Shown piece by piece: positions 35,291 through 47,259 of a DNA stretch of 64,000 nucleotides. The notes beneath the pieces are model-generated. The model did not search any database. It saw only the letters and a list, made by a program, of their open reading frames with translations, and was not told the origin of the DNA. Made by a program: the position numbers and the translations under genes. This DNA is from DATKDF01 sp963752045. Its GTDB lineage: Bacteria > Acidobacteriota > Vicinamibacteria > Vicinamibacterales > SCN-69-37. Positions within the stretch are counted from its first letter, which is position 1, and every line of letters begins with the position of its first letter. The DNA is taken from the NCBI GenBank assembly GCA_963752045.1, contig CAVVWN010000015.1, positions 62,001 through 126,000 on the forward strand. The letters run 5' to 3'.

Positions 35291-36025
35291 ATGCATGACG
35301 AACAACCGGAACCCCAGTCGCACTCGCTCCGATTGCCCGTGTCCGACGGGTGGCTGCACGCCGACATGGTTCTGCCGGCGGATCCGACGGGACTCGTGGT
35401 CTTCGCCCATGGTAGCGGCAGCAGCCGTCACAGCCCGCGGAACCGCTACGTCGCCCGGACGCTCCAGGCGCGCGGACTCGCGACGGTCCTGGCCGACCTG
35501 CTGACCGAAGACGAGGAGGCGGTGGATCGGCAGCTGGGTCACCTGCGGTTCGACATCGCCCGGCTCGGACGCCGCACCATCGCGATCGTCGACTGGTTCG
35601 ACCGCCAGCAGGACTTCGCGGACCTGCCGCTTGGGCTCTTCGGCGCGAGCACCGGGGCGGCGGCAGCGCTGGTGGCTGCGGCCGAACGGCCCGAGACGGT
35701 GTCGGCGGTGGTCTCGCGCGGCGGCCGGCCCGATCTGGCCGGCCCCGCGCTCGCCCGGGTGGTCGCGCCGACGCTGCTCCTCGTCGGAAGCCGTGACGAG
35801 CCGGTGATCGAGATGAACCGGGAAGCCCAGCGCCAGATGACGGCCGTGGCCCAGCTCGAAGTCGTGCCCGGCGCCACGCACCTGTTCGAGGAACCCGGCA
35901 CGCTCGAACTGGTGGCCGCCCGCGCCGGCGAGTGGTTCGAGCGCTACCTCGTGCCGCACCACTCGGCGCACCGCACGGCGGCGCGTGGCACGCACCCGTC
36001 CCTGTGGCATCGGCACCTGACGTGA
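35291..36025 (+). CDS. dienelactone hydrolase-like alpha/beta hydrolase
   Basis: A 244-residue alpha/beta hydrolase. GLVVFAHGSGSSRHSPRNRY is the oxyanion region, LGLFGASTGAAAALVAA holds the nucleophile elbow (G-A-S-T-G), PTLLLVGSRDEPV has the acidic residue and VPGATHLFEE the catalytic His. This set is seen in proteins annotated as dienelactone hydrolase or phosphoribosyltransferase-linked hydrolases of stress islands. The substrate is not evident. It overlaps the archease start by 4 bp (GTGA). Confidence 0.8.
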   Translation: MHDEQPEPQSHSLRLPVSDGWLHADMVLPADPTGLVVFAHGSGSSRHSPRNRYVARTLQARGLATVLADLLTEDEEAVDRQLGHLRFDIARLGRRTIAIVDWFDRQQDFADLPLGLFGASTGAAAALVAAAERPETVSAVVSRGGRPDLAGPALARVVAPTLLLVGSRDEPVIEMNREAQRQMTAVAQLEVVPGATHLFEEPGTLELVAARAGEWFERYLVPHHSAHRTAARGTHPSLWHRHLT

Positions 36026-36459
36026 GCCGTGCCGCCAGATGGGAACACTTCCCGCACGGCGCGGACATCGGCGTGCGCGGCATCGGTCCGACCCGTGACA
36101 CGGCATTCGAACAGGCCGCCCTCGCGCTCACGGCCGTCGTCTCTGACCCTGCGAGCGTGCGGGCCAGCACCGCAACACGGCTTCGCTGCGACGCGCCAGA
36201 CCTGGCGCTGCTCTTCGTCGACTGGCTCAACGCGCTCGTGTACGAGATGGCCACGGCGCGATGTCTCTTCGGCCGATTCGACGTGACCATCCGGGACGAG
36301 CCCGCCGGTTTCGCGCTCGACGCCGTCGCGCACGGAGAGCCGCTGAATCGAGCCCGGCACGAACCGGCGGTGGAGGTCAAAGGCGCGACCCACACCGAGC
36401 TTCGTGTCGCACAACTGGCCGACCGTCACTGGGTCGCCCAGTGCGTCGTCGACGTGTGA
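36022..36459 (+). CDS. archease (RtcB-activating protein)
   Basis: A 145-residue protein from a GTG at 36022 overlapping the hydrolase stop. WEHFPHGADIGVRGIGPT is the archease N-terminus (H-x-A-D-I-G-x-R-G). ALLFVDWLNALVYEMATARCLFGRF and EVKGATHTELRV carry the other conserved acidic and aromatic residues. Archease speeds RtcB guanylation and allows multiple turnover. RtcB is encoded 23 bp downstream, which confirms the call. Confidence 0.88.
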   Translation: MSRAARWEHFPHGADIGVRGIGPTRDTAFEQAALALTAVVSDPASVRASTATRLRCDAPDLALLFVDWLNALVYEMATARCLFGRFDVTIRDEPAGFALDAVAHGEPLNRARHEPAVEVKGATHTELRVAQLADRHWVAQCVVDV

Positions 36460-36482
36460 CCGGCAGCTGAGGGAACCAGGCC

Positions 36483-37913
36483 ATGCATCGCTCCCGGCTC
36501 GTCAGCATCTCTGATACCGAGTGGCATATCGAGCCGCATGGCGCGATGCGCGTCCCCGGCATCATCTACGGCAGCGAACCGCTCGTCGCCGCCATGGACG
36601 ACAAGGTGTTCGAGCAGGTGCAGAACGTGGCTACCCTGCCCGGCATCGTCCAGGCCTCGTACGCCATGCCCGACGCGCATTGGGGGTACGGCTTCCCGAT
36701 TGGGGGCGTGGCCGCCTTCGACCCGGACGACGCCGGCGTGGTCTCGGCGGGCGGTGTGGGCTTCGACATCTCGTGCGGCGTGCGAACGCTCACCACCGGA
36801 ATCACGGCCGACGAGCTCTCGCCTCGCAAGACGGTCCTGGCCGACGACCTCGCGCGGACCGTGCCCGCCGGTGTCGGCAGCGTCGGCACGCTGAGCCTCG
36901 ATGCCGACGACATGGACGCGATGCTCCGCGGCGGAGCCCGTTGGGCGGTCGAGCGCGGGTACGGCGAACCGGCCGACCTCGGACGCATCGAGGAACGCGG
37001 CCGCGCCGAAGGGGCCGACCCGGGCGAGGTGTCGGACCGTGCGAAACGTCGGCAACGCGACGAGGTGGGCACGCTCGGGTCCGGCAATCACTACCTCGAG
37101 GTACAGCGCGTCACCGACATCTTCGACCGCAGCGTGGCCGCCGCGTTCGAGCTCGAGGTCAACCAGATTGTGGTCAGCATCCACTGCGGGTCGCGGGGGC
37201 TCGGCCATCAGATTGGCACGGAGTTCCTCAAGCGCATGGCGATCGAGGCGCCACGGCACGGGGTCACGCTGCCCGATCGCGAACTGGCCTGCGCGCCGAT
37301 TCACTCGCCGCTCGGCCAGGCCTATCTGGGCGCCATGCGAGCGGCCATCAACTGCGCGCTGGCAAACCGGCAGGTCATCACCCACCTGGTGCGCGGCGTC
37401 TTCAGCCATCGCGTACCGGAAGCCACGCTTCGGCTGCTCTACGACGTCTCGCACAACACGTGCAAGGTGGAGCGTCACGCGGTGGACGGACACGTGCGGC
37501 AGCTCTACGTCCACCGCAAGGGCGCGACACGCGCGTTCGGGCCGGGCCACCCGGACCTGCCGCCGGAGCTCGTGGCCGCCGGTCAGCCCGTGCTCATCGG
37601 CGGCACGATGGGCACCGCGTCCTACGTGCTCGTGGGAACGGCCGAGGGCCTCACCCGATCGTTCGGTTCATCCTGCCATGGAGCCGGACGAGCGATGAGC
37701 CGGCATCAGGCGGTCCGGCGGTGGCGCGGCCGGCAAGTCATCGACGAGCTGGCGCGCCGGGGCATCATCGTGCGCTCGCCGTCGTCGCGCGGCGTCGCCG
37801 AGGAAGCGCCCGGCGCCTACAAGGACGTCACGGCCGTCGTCGAGGCCGCCGACCGAGCGGGGCTGTCACGCATGGTGGCCAGGCTCGAACCGCTCATCAC
37901 CGTCAAGGGATGA
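36483..37913 (+). CDS. rtcB: RtcB RNA ligase
   Basis: A 476-residue RNA-splicing ligase. YAMPDAHWGYGFPIGGVAAF and GGVGFDISCGVRTL supply the first metal ligands; LGSGNHYLEVQ, VSIHCGSRGLGHQIG and DVSHNTCKVE the others; SSCHGAGRAMSR holds the histidine that becomes guanylated. It joins 2',3'-cyclic phosphate or 3'-phosphate RNA to 5'-OH ends with GTP. Bacterial RtcB repairs damaged tRNA or rRNA; in E. coli the operon is sigma-54 dependent through RtcR. No RtcR or CARF-domain gene is seen here. The tail overlaps the convergent gene by 48 bp. Confidence 0.93.
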   Translation: MHRSRLVSISDTEWHIEPHGAMRVPGIIYGSEPLVAAMDDKVFEQVQNVATLPGIVQASYAMPDAHWGYGFPIGGVAAFDPDDAGVVSAGGVGFDISCGVRTLTTGITADELSPRKTVLADDLARTVPAGVGSVGTLSLDADDMDAMLRGGARWAVERGYGEPADLGRIEERGRAEGADPGEVSDRAKRRQRDEVGTLGSGNHYLEVQRVTDIFDRSVAAAFELEVNQIVVSIHCGSRGLGHQIGTEFLKRMAIEAPRHGVTLPDRELACAPIHSPLGQAYLGAMRAAINCALANRQVITHLVRGVFSHRVPEATLRLLYDVSHNTCKVERHAVDGHVRQLYVHRKGATRAFGPGHPDLPPELVAAGQPVLIGGTMGTASYVLVGTAEGLTRSFGSSCHGAGRAMSRHQAVRRWRGRQVIDELARRGIIVRSPSSRGVAEEAPGAYKDVTAVVEAADRAGLSRMVARLEPLITVKG

Positions 37914-38780
37914 CACGATCTGCTCCTGCCGCCGCAGGCAGTCCTCTTCGCGCCCGCGGACGACGCGCTGGCCGCGAAGCGGACCGCTTCGGGCCGTCAC
38001 CACCGTCCACTGGCCGTCGGCCGCATGGTCGTCGCGATAGATCACGACCCACTCGCGGGTTCGGCCAAGGCGGTGAGCCGTCGCCGTGTTCGAGAAGAGC
38101 GCGGTGTAATGATGATTGCCGCGGCTCGTGTGGAGCACCGGCAGCCAGCGGCGCCGCTCCGGGTTGAATCGTCTGGGCGCGATCGTCGGCAGACGGCCGG
38201 CTTTGGCGGCCTCGCGGTACTCGCGGTCCACATCGAGCAGTTCGTCCACAGTGGGCGTGCGGACCTCGGGGGCTCCCGACGGCCGAATGCGGCTCAGCCG
38301 GCGCGAGACGACGGCACGCACGCCATCGATGCGCTTCGGACCGAACCCGGGCAGTGCGGCAAGCCGGCCGTCGTAGGCGGCCGCCTCGAGGTCCTCGAGC
38401 GTTTCGAGGCCGAGCTCGTCGTGCAACCGCTCGGCGAGCGTGCGGCCGATGCCAGGAACCGAGCGGAGCCGCCTGACCGGGTCGGCGTCACCGCGGAGCC
38501 GCTCGAGCATCGGCAGGTAGCCAAGGCGCACCATGTCGCGAATGGCGCGCGCCAGGCTCTCGCCGATGCCGGGCAGGCGCTCGAGTCCTTCCACGCCGTC
38601 CTGGGCCAGGATCTCGCTGACCGGCTGCTCGAGCCGGCGCAACGTCTCGGCAGCCTGCACGTACGCGCGCACGCGAAACGGGTTGGCGTTCTGTTCCCGC
38701 AGGATGGCGGCCACTTCGTCGAGGCGCGCCGCCACGTCCCGATTCACGCTTCCGCTACTGCTCGTCAGCATGGCAGCCAT
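37866..38780 (-). CDS. helix-hairpin-helix protein (DNA polymerase beta/X N-terminal-like)
   Basis: A 304-residue protein. The first ~160 residues match the HhH part of family X polymerases: LDEVAAILREQNANPFRVRAYVQAAETL, LERLPGIGESLARAIRDMV, LRSVPGIGRTLAERLHDEL and LAALPGFGPKRIDGVRAVV are the 8-kDa-like domain and three hairpins. The polymerase palm and PHP domains are absent. The C-terminal half (WLPVLHTSRGNHHYTALFSNTATAHRLGR ... WVVIYRDDH) is a domain often joined to it, function unknown. A DNA-binding role is likely. The start, 3 bp past the glucan synthase stop, suggests coupling. Confidence 0.75.
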   Translation of the reverse strand: MAAMLTSSSGSVNRDVAARLDEVAAILREQNANPFRVRAYVQAAETLRRLEQPVSEILAQDGVEGLERLPGIGESLARAIRDMVRLGYLPMLERLRGDADPVRRLRSVPGIGRTLAERLHDELGLETLEDLEAAAYDGRLAALPGFGPKRIDGVRAVVSRRLSRIRPSGAPEVRTPTVDELLDVDREYREAAKAGRLPTIAPRRFNPERRRWLPVLHTSRGNHHYTALFSNTATAHRLGRTREWVVIYRDDHAADGQWTVVTARSGPLRGQRVVRGREEDCLRRQEQIVSSLDGDERFEPGHHA

Positions 38781-38782
38781 CC

Positions 38783-41700
38783 TCACTCGCCCCCGAGCCG
38801 GATGGTCACGGTGCGTTCGCGCCCATCGGTCGGAAACGCCACGATCCCGAACGGCACGACCGTGCCGTCCACGCGAAGCTCGACCACGCCGCGCTCCACG
38901 CCATCCGGGTTCTCGATGGTGACCGCAAGCGATCCGGCCGGCCGCCGCAGCGTGGCACGAACCTGCCGCCAGTGCCGCGGCAGGCATGGTTCGAGAAGGA
39001 GACCGCCGTCGGCGGGACGCAATCCCAGGATCCGTTCGATTCCGAATCGCCACATCCATCCAGCCGACCCTGTGTACCAGGTCCAGCCGCCCCGTCCGGT
39101 GTGCGGGGTCACTCCAGCGATGTCAGCGGCGATCACATACGGCTCCACGCGGTACTGTTCGGCCGCCTCACGATCCCGGGCGTGCGTGATGGGATTGAGC
39201 AGATCGAAGATCTCTCCAGCCCGATCGCCACGGCCAAGCTCGGCGAACGCCCAACCGGTCCAGACCGCAGCGTGCGTGTACTGCCCGCCGTTTTCCCGAA
39301 TACCGGGCGGATAGGCCTTGATGTAGCCGGGGTCGCGGGGACCGTTGGCAAACGGCGGGTCGAGCAGCCGGACGAGGCGATGCTCGCGGTCGACCAGGCG
39401 GCGCGCCGAAGACTCGAGCGCCAGGGCGGCATGCTCGGGCGAGCCGGCGCCCGACAGCACGGCCCACGACTGCGCGATTGCGTCGAGCTGACATTCCTCA
39501 TTGGCCGCCGATCCCCACGGGCGGCCCCGGTCGTCGAAGGCGCGTCGGTACCATTCCCCGTCCCACGCGGCCTCGTCGACGGCCCGCGTGAGCTCGCGCG
39601 CCCGGCGGGTCCAGCGGTCGGCCAGATCGTCGGCATCGCGCCGGCGGCACAAGCCCGCGAACCGGTTCATGACGGTGATGGCAAACCAGGCCAGCCACAC
39701 GCTTTCGCCGCGCCCGAGCCTGCCGACCCGATTCATGCCGTCGTTCCAGTCGCCGGCTCCCATGAGCGGCAGGCCGTTCGGCCCACGCGTGACGCCTCGC
39801 TCGAGCGCGCGCTCGCAGTGCTCGAAGAGGGTGCCGATCTGATCGCCGGCGCCAAAGACCGCGTACCGTTCCGCTTCGTCGCTGCCGAGCGGCCGGGCCG
39901 CCAGAAACGGCACCGGCTCGTCGAGCACCGAGTCGTCGCCCGTCGTCTCGACATAATGGGCCACGCCGTAGGGCAGCCACAACAGATCGTCGGAGCATCG
40001 CGTCCGCACGCCGTGGCCAAGAGGCGGATGCCACCAGTGGAGGACGTCGCCCTCTTCGAACTGCCGGGCTGCGCATCGAAGGAGATGCGCGCGGCAGCGG
40101 TCGGGCTCGACGGCCACGAGCGCGAGCGCGTCCTGGAGCTGATCGCGGAATCCAATCGCGCCGCTCGACTGGTAGAAGCCGGTGCGGGCCAGCAGCCGCG
40201 AGACGATCGTCTGGTACAGCAGCCACCGGTTGAGCATCACGTTCGTCGCCCGGTCCGGCGTTTCCACCTCGATCGCGCCGAGGCGCTCGTCCCAGAACGT
40301 CGTCAGCCTGTTCCAGGCCTCGTCGACGGCGCCGGCCGCCTGGTAGCGAATCGACAGGTCAATGGCCTCCTGCCGCGTCGCGCCCTCGCCGAGGAGGAAG
40401 GCCACGGTCTCGTCCCCGTTCGGGTCGAGGTCCAGGTGCACCTGCAGCACGGCGGCCGCGTCATGGCCGGACTCGACGAGGCCCGACAGACCCCAGCGGC
40501 CGAGCGCCGCAGGCCGTTCGAGCGTGCCTTCGCGCCCGATGAACTCGCTGCGGTCCGCCGTCATGCCATGCGGCTCGTGCGTGGAAGCGAGGAAGGCGAC
40601 GCGATCGGCGAACTCGGGCGTCCAGGGATTGCGCGCCAGCATGGCGCGCGCGTGCGCGTCGTACTCGGTGGCAATGAAGGCCCGCCCCTGCGGGCGGGAA
40701 CTGCCGAGGGCCCACTCGACGAAGTAGGTCACCGTCACGCGCCTCGGACGGTCGAGCTGGTTGCGCACGCGCAGCCGGATGATCTTCACCGGGTCGTCGG
40801 GCGGCACGAACACGCGGAGCTCCTGCAGCAGACCGTGGCTTCGCGTGTGCCAGGACGAGCAGCCGGCCCCGTGACGCACCTCGTGGTCCACAGGAGCGCC
40901 GCACGGCCGAGGTGTCGGCGTCCAGACCTCTGCGGTTTCCTCGTCGCGCAGGTAGCACACCTCGCTCGGCGGGTCAGAGACGGGGTCGTTCGTCCATGGT
41001 GTCAGCCGATGCTCGCCGCTGTTGAGGCCCCAGGTGTAGCCGCCACCCGATTCGGTCACGAGCGTGCCAAAGCCGTCATTTGCCAGCACGTTCGACCACG
41101 GTGCCGGCGTCACCGCACCAGGTGCGAGACGAATGACGTACTCGCGGCCGTCCTCGGTGAATCCGCCGAAACCGTTGAAGAAGGCGAGTGGCTCGTGCGG
41201 CTCCCCCGGTGCCTCCGCCTCGGGACGCTCGGGATCGTATGCCGCGACGAACATCGGGGACACGGGCCGGTCGGCGTGGGCGAGGTCGAGTTGCTGCTCG
41301 AGCGGCGGTCCGCCCGCCTGGAGGATGACATGGGCCGCCACGTCGATCAGATGACGGCCAGCTTCGCCGATGTGGTCTCCATGGAGGAGGTGCAGGCCGC
41401 CCCGCTCGCCAAGCTGTCTCCGCAGCCCCAACTCAGCGAGGAGGTCGCGCAACCGGCCGCCCACTTCTTCCTCATACCCGGATGCGCCCTCGTGGAGAAC
41501 CACGAGGTCGGCCACGAGTCCCCGTCGTGCCCACAGCGCATGCCCGGCGGCGAGCGTCCTGAGCACGTCGATCTCGTCGGCGCGCTGGAGTTTCACGAGC
41601 AGAATCGGCAGGTCACCGGACAATCCCATGCCCCACAGGTGCGGCTGTCCCAGTTGGTTCGTCGCCACGGCCTGCCGGTCACAGCCCATCGCTCGATGCC

Positions 41701-44700
41701 GGTAGGCGAGCAGGGATCCGATGGTCTGGAGCGATTTGAGCTGCGCCGGGTCGATGCGCAGGCGGTCCACCTCACGGGCGGCCTCTGCCTGCGCGTCAGC
41801 CATCGCCCAGTCGAGCGCGCTCAGCGTCTGGTAGCGCTCGGCCAGCTCGACGACCGACTCGCGTGAACCGGCCGCTGCGGTCGCGAACCCCAGCCGGGCA
41901 GTCGCGTTCGCCGCAAGATCGACCGTCGCACGAAGCGCCATGATCGGATCCAGCGTGTACCCCTCCGATATCGGTTCCGACCGCACGGCGAGGTCGTTCG
42001 CGCGATAGGTATGCAGCCGGCCCAGGAATGCGGCTCGGTCGGTTTCGAACCCGCCGAGCTCGGCTGACGGGTCGTCGCTAACGAACCAGTGCAGCAACTC
42101 CGGAGGCCGCTCGGCGACCGAGCGCGGCCGGCGCGAACAGCGAATCCCGCGCACATCCGGCAGGTACTCCGTCTCGACGAACAGACGGCTGAAGACCGGA
42201 TGACGCTCGTGGTCGGCCGCGTGCGCCAGCACGACTTCGGCGCAGGTCGTGACGGTGAGTCGGCGGCGCCGACTCGCATCGTTCACGAGGGTCAGGCGCC
42301 GGATCTCGACGTCGTCGCCCGGAGCCACCGCGATCTCGAGACGCACGCCCAGGTCCGCATCGCGACGGTGCATTTCCACGACGTGGGGCGCGAAGACGAC
42401 ATCGACGGCCTCGGGGGGCGCTCCGGCAGGCTGACGCGTCACCGACCACACGGCGCCGGTGTCCTCGTCGCGAATGTAGATCCAGAAGCCGACGTCGTCC
42501 GTCGTCGGGTCGGCCGACCATCGCGTGAGATGAAAGTCGCGCCAGAGCAGGGTGCCCGCGCCCGAGTCGCTGATCCAGGACGATAACCGTCCGTTGCCAA
42601 TCAGCTGCATCTCGGGGAACCGGCCGCATCGCACCGGGGACCACGGCGCGACAGGGGCGGTGTGCGGGCGCGGAGCCGCGAGCGGCCGCTCGGTTCGCTC
42701 GGCGACAATCACCGCTTCGGTGGGGAGCTCGGTGGGCACACGCTCGTGAAGCAGGAGCGAGACGGCGCGCATGAGCGGGTTGGCCAATGTCCGCCGAACG
42801 AGCGCGTCACCGGAGAGCGTGTTGTCGATGGCGGCCAGGATCATGCCCTGGTGATGCGCCATGTAAGGACGCGCACGGCGCGAATCGGCGGCCCGCGGAC
42901 ATGCGCTCCGGCGTGAAGTCGACCGCCTCGATAGAATCCGTACCGCCGACGAGCCCAGCGCCTCGATGCGTTGCGGACGTTTTCGTGCGCCGCACCGGAA
43001 CGACGGCGAGTGCGAGCGACCGATGCGTAGGGCGCGATGACGAGGTCTTCGCCCAGAGTCCACGGCGGAAGCCGAGCACCGGGAACACCGAAGGCACGAT
43101 ACTGGTAGTTGTGCTCGGCATCGCGCTCGGCGAACGCCGACTCGGAGATGCCCCACGGCACTCCACGTTCTTCGGCCGTAGCGCCGCTGCACCACGACGG
43201 CCGTGCGCTCGCTCTCGGCAAGCAGCGTTCCCATCGCCGCGCGCAACGAGCAGAGTGGGCATCAGGTACTCGAACATCGACCCGTTCCACGAGAGCAGCA
43301 GAAACGCGGTGGCCGCCTGCGCGGATGGGCCGTCCGAGGTGGCACCAGTGTTCGACGGGAACGTCGCGCTTGGCGATCGCGAAGTAGCTCGCGAGTCTCG
43401 CCTCGGTCGCGAGCAGGTCGTAGTGGTGCGGGTCGAGTCGCGTCGGAGCTCAGGTTGTAGCCGATGTGAAACAGCCAGGCCTCGCTGTCGTAGAGCAGCG
43501 TGAAGTCCATCCCGAGGGCGAGCGCTTCGATGCCGCGGCGATCGCGCTCGATGCGCTCGCGCAGCGCGACTGCGCGTTTACGCCGAGCTCGATCGCGCGC
43601 TCGACGTTGCCGAGCCATTCGGCATTGCATCGGTGTTCGGAGAGGTTTCGCGTCGCGCGGCCACCAGCGCGCGCGCGGCATCGCCACGAACGCGCGCCGT
43701 TGCGAGCGAGAGCGACGGCGAGAGCAGCTCCGGCACAGCCGCATCTTCAACTCGTCCAGATCGGCGGGCGCCGACTCCAGCACTTCGAGCCACGGGCAGA
43801 AGTTCGCTTTGCGCGTGCCGCATGTCCGGCGAGGTGGTGGTGCGAAGCGTTCGACCCAGGTGTGTGTGTCGCGCAGGTCTCGTGCATTGCTGCGAGCGTG
43901 GCTTGGTCACGAGCAGGCACGATCGCAGCTTCGAGCGCTGGCCACAACGACGTCGAGAGCGTGCGCATCGCCCGCGACCACTCGGCCGGGTGGTGCAGCC
44001 TGTCGGCTATCTGGGCCACGAATCTTGGATTGAGCCGGCGAGGCCTTCGCTCTCGCCGCCTCGCGAACGGCGCGGCGCTCGAGGAGACGAGCGTGTCGAG
44101 CAGCCCATCCCATGCTGCGGCGGAAATGGCCGGGCCGCGTCGGCGAGTCTCGATGCAGGCGTTCTGACGGCGTAAGCAGCGCTGACCGCGAGGTTGCCGC
44201 TGTCGACGGTCGAGACGTAGCGAGGCTCGAGCGGCTCGAGCGTGCGCGTGTCGTACCAGTTCAGGAGATGACCGCGGTAGCGCTCCAGTCGCTCGATCGT
44301 AGTCGAAGCTGTTGGCCAGACGCGAGCTGAGTTCGTCGAGTCCGAGGTAGCCCAAGATCATGCGCGGCAAGCGTCGACAGGAGCATCATGCCCGATGTTG
44401 GTCGGCGACGTCCGATGCGCGATCTCGGGGCGGGGATCCTCCTGGTAGTTGTCGGGCGGCAGCCAGTGGTCGCTCGGGCCCGACGAAGGTCTCGAAGAAC
44501 CGCCAGGTGCGCCGCGCGACGTGCCGCAGGAGGGCGCGGTCGTCCCGGTCGAGCCTGACCGTGGCGGAACGAGCGTCCGGCCGAGCGAGAGCGCGACCTC
44601 GGGCGCGAGCGCCCAGAGCGACGAGCAGCGGCAGCGCGACGGCAGCGACTCGGGCCGCCGGTGGAGATCGCCCAGACGACGCGTCAGCGAAAGCACCGGC

Positions 44701-47250
44701 GAGATCCACATCGCTCGCCACGCGAGCGACCGCGCCTGTCGCGCTGGCAAAGAACGCCGCGGTGTGTGCGGCCGACGTCCACTGGAGCAGACGGCGGCGC
44801 GTGACGAATAGGCGCACGAGCGTTCGGCCGATGGCATCCAGCGCGCACGACGGCGTCGTACGGCAGGAACAGCAACAGGAGGAGCCAGCGCCCAGCCTGG
44901 TCTGTCACGCGGGACCTCAGGGCCGGATCGCCCTGCGGCGACGGCCCCGTGCGAACCCCGTGACGAGGTCCGTGAAGATGTGGCCGGCCGGCGCCAGCAC
45001 GCCGAGCGCCGTCCACACCGCCGGGTGTCCCGGCAGCACCAGCCAGCCGGCGACGCAGCATCACGACGAGCGCGGGCGCGCAGCAGGCTTCGGCGCAGGT
45101 TGTCGAGGATCTTCCAGCGATCGATCCACGACAGACGGTTGCGAGACGCGGCCCGCCGCGCACCGGGCACGTGCGGCCCGAGCCACGGCAGGAGCTGCCA
45201 GTCGCCGCGCACCCAGCGGTGCAGGCGTCGGGTGAACTCGAGGTAGCTGGCGCGGAAAATCCTCGTAGAGCACGACGTCGGTCGCAAGCGCAGCGCGCCC
45301 GTGCACGCCCTCGAACAGGTCGTGGCTCGCGAGCGCGTTCTCGGGCACGCGTCCGTCGAGGCTCCGGCTGAACGCGCCGCACGTCGTAGATGCCCTTGCC
45401 GACGAAGATTCCCGCGCCGAACAGGTCCTGATAGACGTCGGAGACGGCGCGGCTGTAGATGTCGATCGCCGTATCGCCCGTGAACAGCCGCGCGAACAAG
45501 GTCCGGCGTGCCGCTCTCGGGCGAGATCTCGACGCGTGGCTGGATCACGGTGTAGCCGGCACGCACGCGACCGGTCTCCGGGTCGAACTCGGCCTGGTTG
45601 AGCGGATGCGCGAGGATGCCCACGAGCCGCGGCAGCGCGCCGCGCGGCAGCACGGTGTCGGCGTCGAGCGTGACGACGAATCGGACGCCGTCCAGCCGTC
45701 CGCGGCTCGCCCTCGTGCAGCGAGAACGCGGCCGTCGACCCGCCGAGCAGCAGGCGATTGAACTGCTCGAGCTTCCCGCGTTTGCGTTCCCAGGCCATCC
45801 AGCACGCCCTCGGATGGATTGAAGCAGGCGGGGGCGATGAAAGACGTGAAACGGCTCTGCCGGGTGCTTGCGGTTCAGCCGCCGGACCTCGGCCTCGAGC
45901 GTGCGGAGCACCTCGTCCTCTCCATCGAGGCGCTCGCGCGGCGCGTCTGGAAAGTCACTGAGCAACACGAACTGGGTGCCCGGTCCCGGATTGGACACAT
46001 AGTGCATTTCGAGGCGCTCGAGCTGGCGGCGCGCGTTGTCCGGGCTCGTGACGAGCGTCGGGATCACGACCGCCGTGCGACTCTCGTCCGGAATGCCCGT
46101 CTCGAAGTCGAGCTTCGGCAGGATGCGGGGCGACAGCCACGAGACGGCCAGCCAGTGGACGAACGTGATGCCCAGCGTCGACGCCGGCAGTAACGTCACG
46201 GCCATGACGACCGCCACGAGGCGCGTATCCGCGCCGGCCCAGACGGCATAGAGCGCCGGCACGACGAGCGCGGCCGTCGTCGCGGCGGCGAGCGCCGCCG
46301 CATAGACAGGTCCCGCCGCGCGCAGGATCCGCCGGCGCAGGCCGATGCCTAGGCCGATGCGGCATCCGAGTGAGTGCTCGAACGTGTCGAGCCCTTCGCC
46401 AATGAGCCAGTACCCGACATGGCCTCGCCTCGGCGACTCCGGTCCGGACTCCCGGGCCACCTGCAGCAGGCGGTCGGCCACGTCGAGCTCCGAACGGCCG
46501 CTGCGTCGCGCGAGGTCTTCGACTGTCCTTCGATAGCGGTCGCGGGTCTCGAAGTCCATCCGCAGGTACACGCCGGCCGGATCCTCGCCAAGGACCGCTT
46601 CCAGCCGGCTCGTACAGGCAGAAGAAGTCCTTCCACGGTATGGACGCAATCGTACGGAGATTCGAAATCGCTCGGCCGATCCGTTCCGTGTGGTCGAGGC
46701 CGGCCGCGCGCGGGGCGTCGCAGGGGCACGGCGGCTCGAGGGCCGGGCGAAGCTCGACGAGAGCTTCCACAAGAACTTCGAGGCACCCGAGCCGGAGGAA
46801 GGTCGGCAGCGCCCAGAGCTCCCCGATCGTCAGGGTCGCGCGTGTCTGATAGGCCTCGACGAATCGCGTGACGGTGGGCAGCGAGAGTTGCAGGCGCGAC
46901 GACTCGAGCAGGGCGTGGGCCACGGCGTGGATGCGTGCCGGGCGCATCCCGCCGCCCGAGAGCACCGGCAGCCGCGCGTAAAAACCGGGCGGCATGTCAC
47001 GGGCAATCTGTCGGATGGCGCGGACGACGAGGTACTCGTTGTCGAGCAACCACTCGGCCGCCTTGGCGTCGGCTCCCTCGGCAGACTCGGCGTGGGTCAG
47101 CGCGCTTCGCGCCCGGGCGATCCAGGAGGTCAGCCGTTCGATGTGAGCGAGCGACGCCAGGCGTGCAGGGGCCTGGTCAGACAGCGTGTGACGTGCGGCG
47201 AGTTCGCGTGCGTCGACATCCAGCGAACTCGTTCGCACTCCGATTGACAC
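38783..47250 (-). pseudogene. ndvB: cyclic beta-1,2-glucan synthase (NdvB-like), N-terminal half frameshifted
   Basis: A gene of ~8.47 kb (about 2,820 residues, the normal NdvB size) from a GTG at 47250. Intact up to ~46640 (start RLASLAHIERLTSWI), it then breaks at least ten times to ~42860. Across the breaks the family order is kept: membrane segments, the GT84 part (VVTLDADTVLPRG; RRLHRWVRGDWQLLPWL), the glycoamylase-like domain (WRFFETFVGP; LGYLGLDELSSRLANSF; DFTLLYDSEAWLFHIGYNLS). From ~42860 to 38783 one open frame encodes two GH94 phosphorylase-type units, with the catalytic Asp in LMGAGDWNDGMNRVG. The enzyme makes periplasmic cyclic glucans for osmotic protection. Clean codons between breaks suggest indels in the assembly or very recent loss. 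Confidence 0.75.
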
Positions 47251-47259
47251 GTCTCACCC

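Noticed and set aside
36440..36482. Separate sigma-54-type promoter for rtcB, as in E. coli
   Set aside because: No GG-N10-GC with the A and TGC positions in the 23-bp gap; the operon promoter at 33508 is the nearest.
38972..41866. A 964-codon open frame on the plus strand
   Set aside because: It lies opposite the intact phosphorylase part of the glucan synthase, whose motifs are clear. Long antisense frames are expected in DNA this rich in G+C; its protein has no recognisable domain and is rich in Arg, His and Gly.
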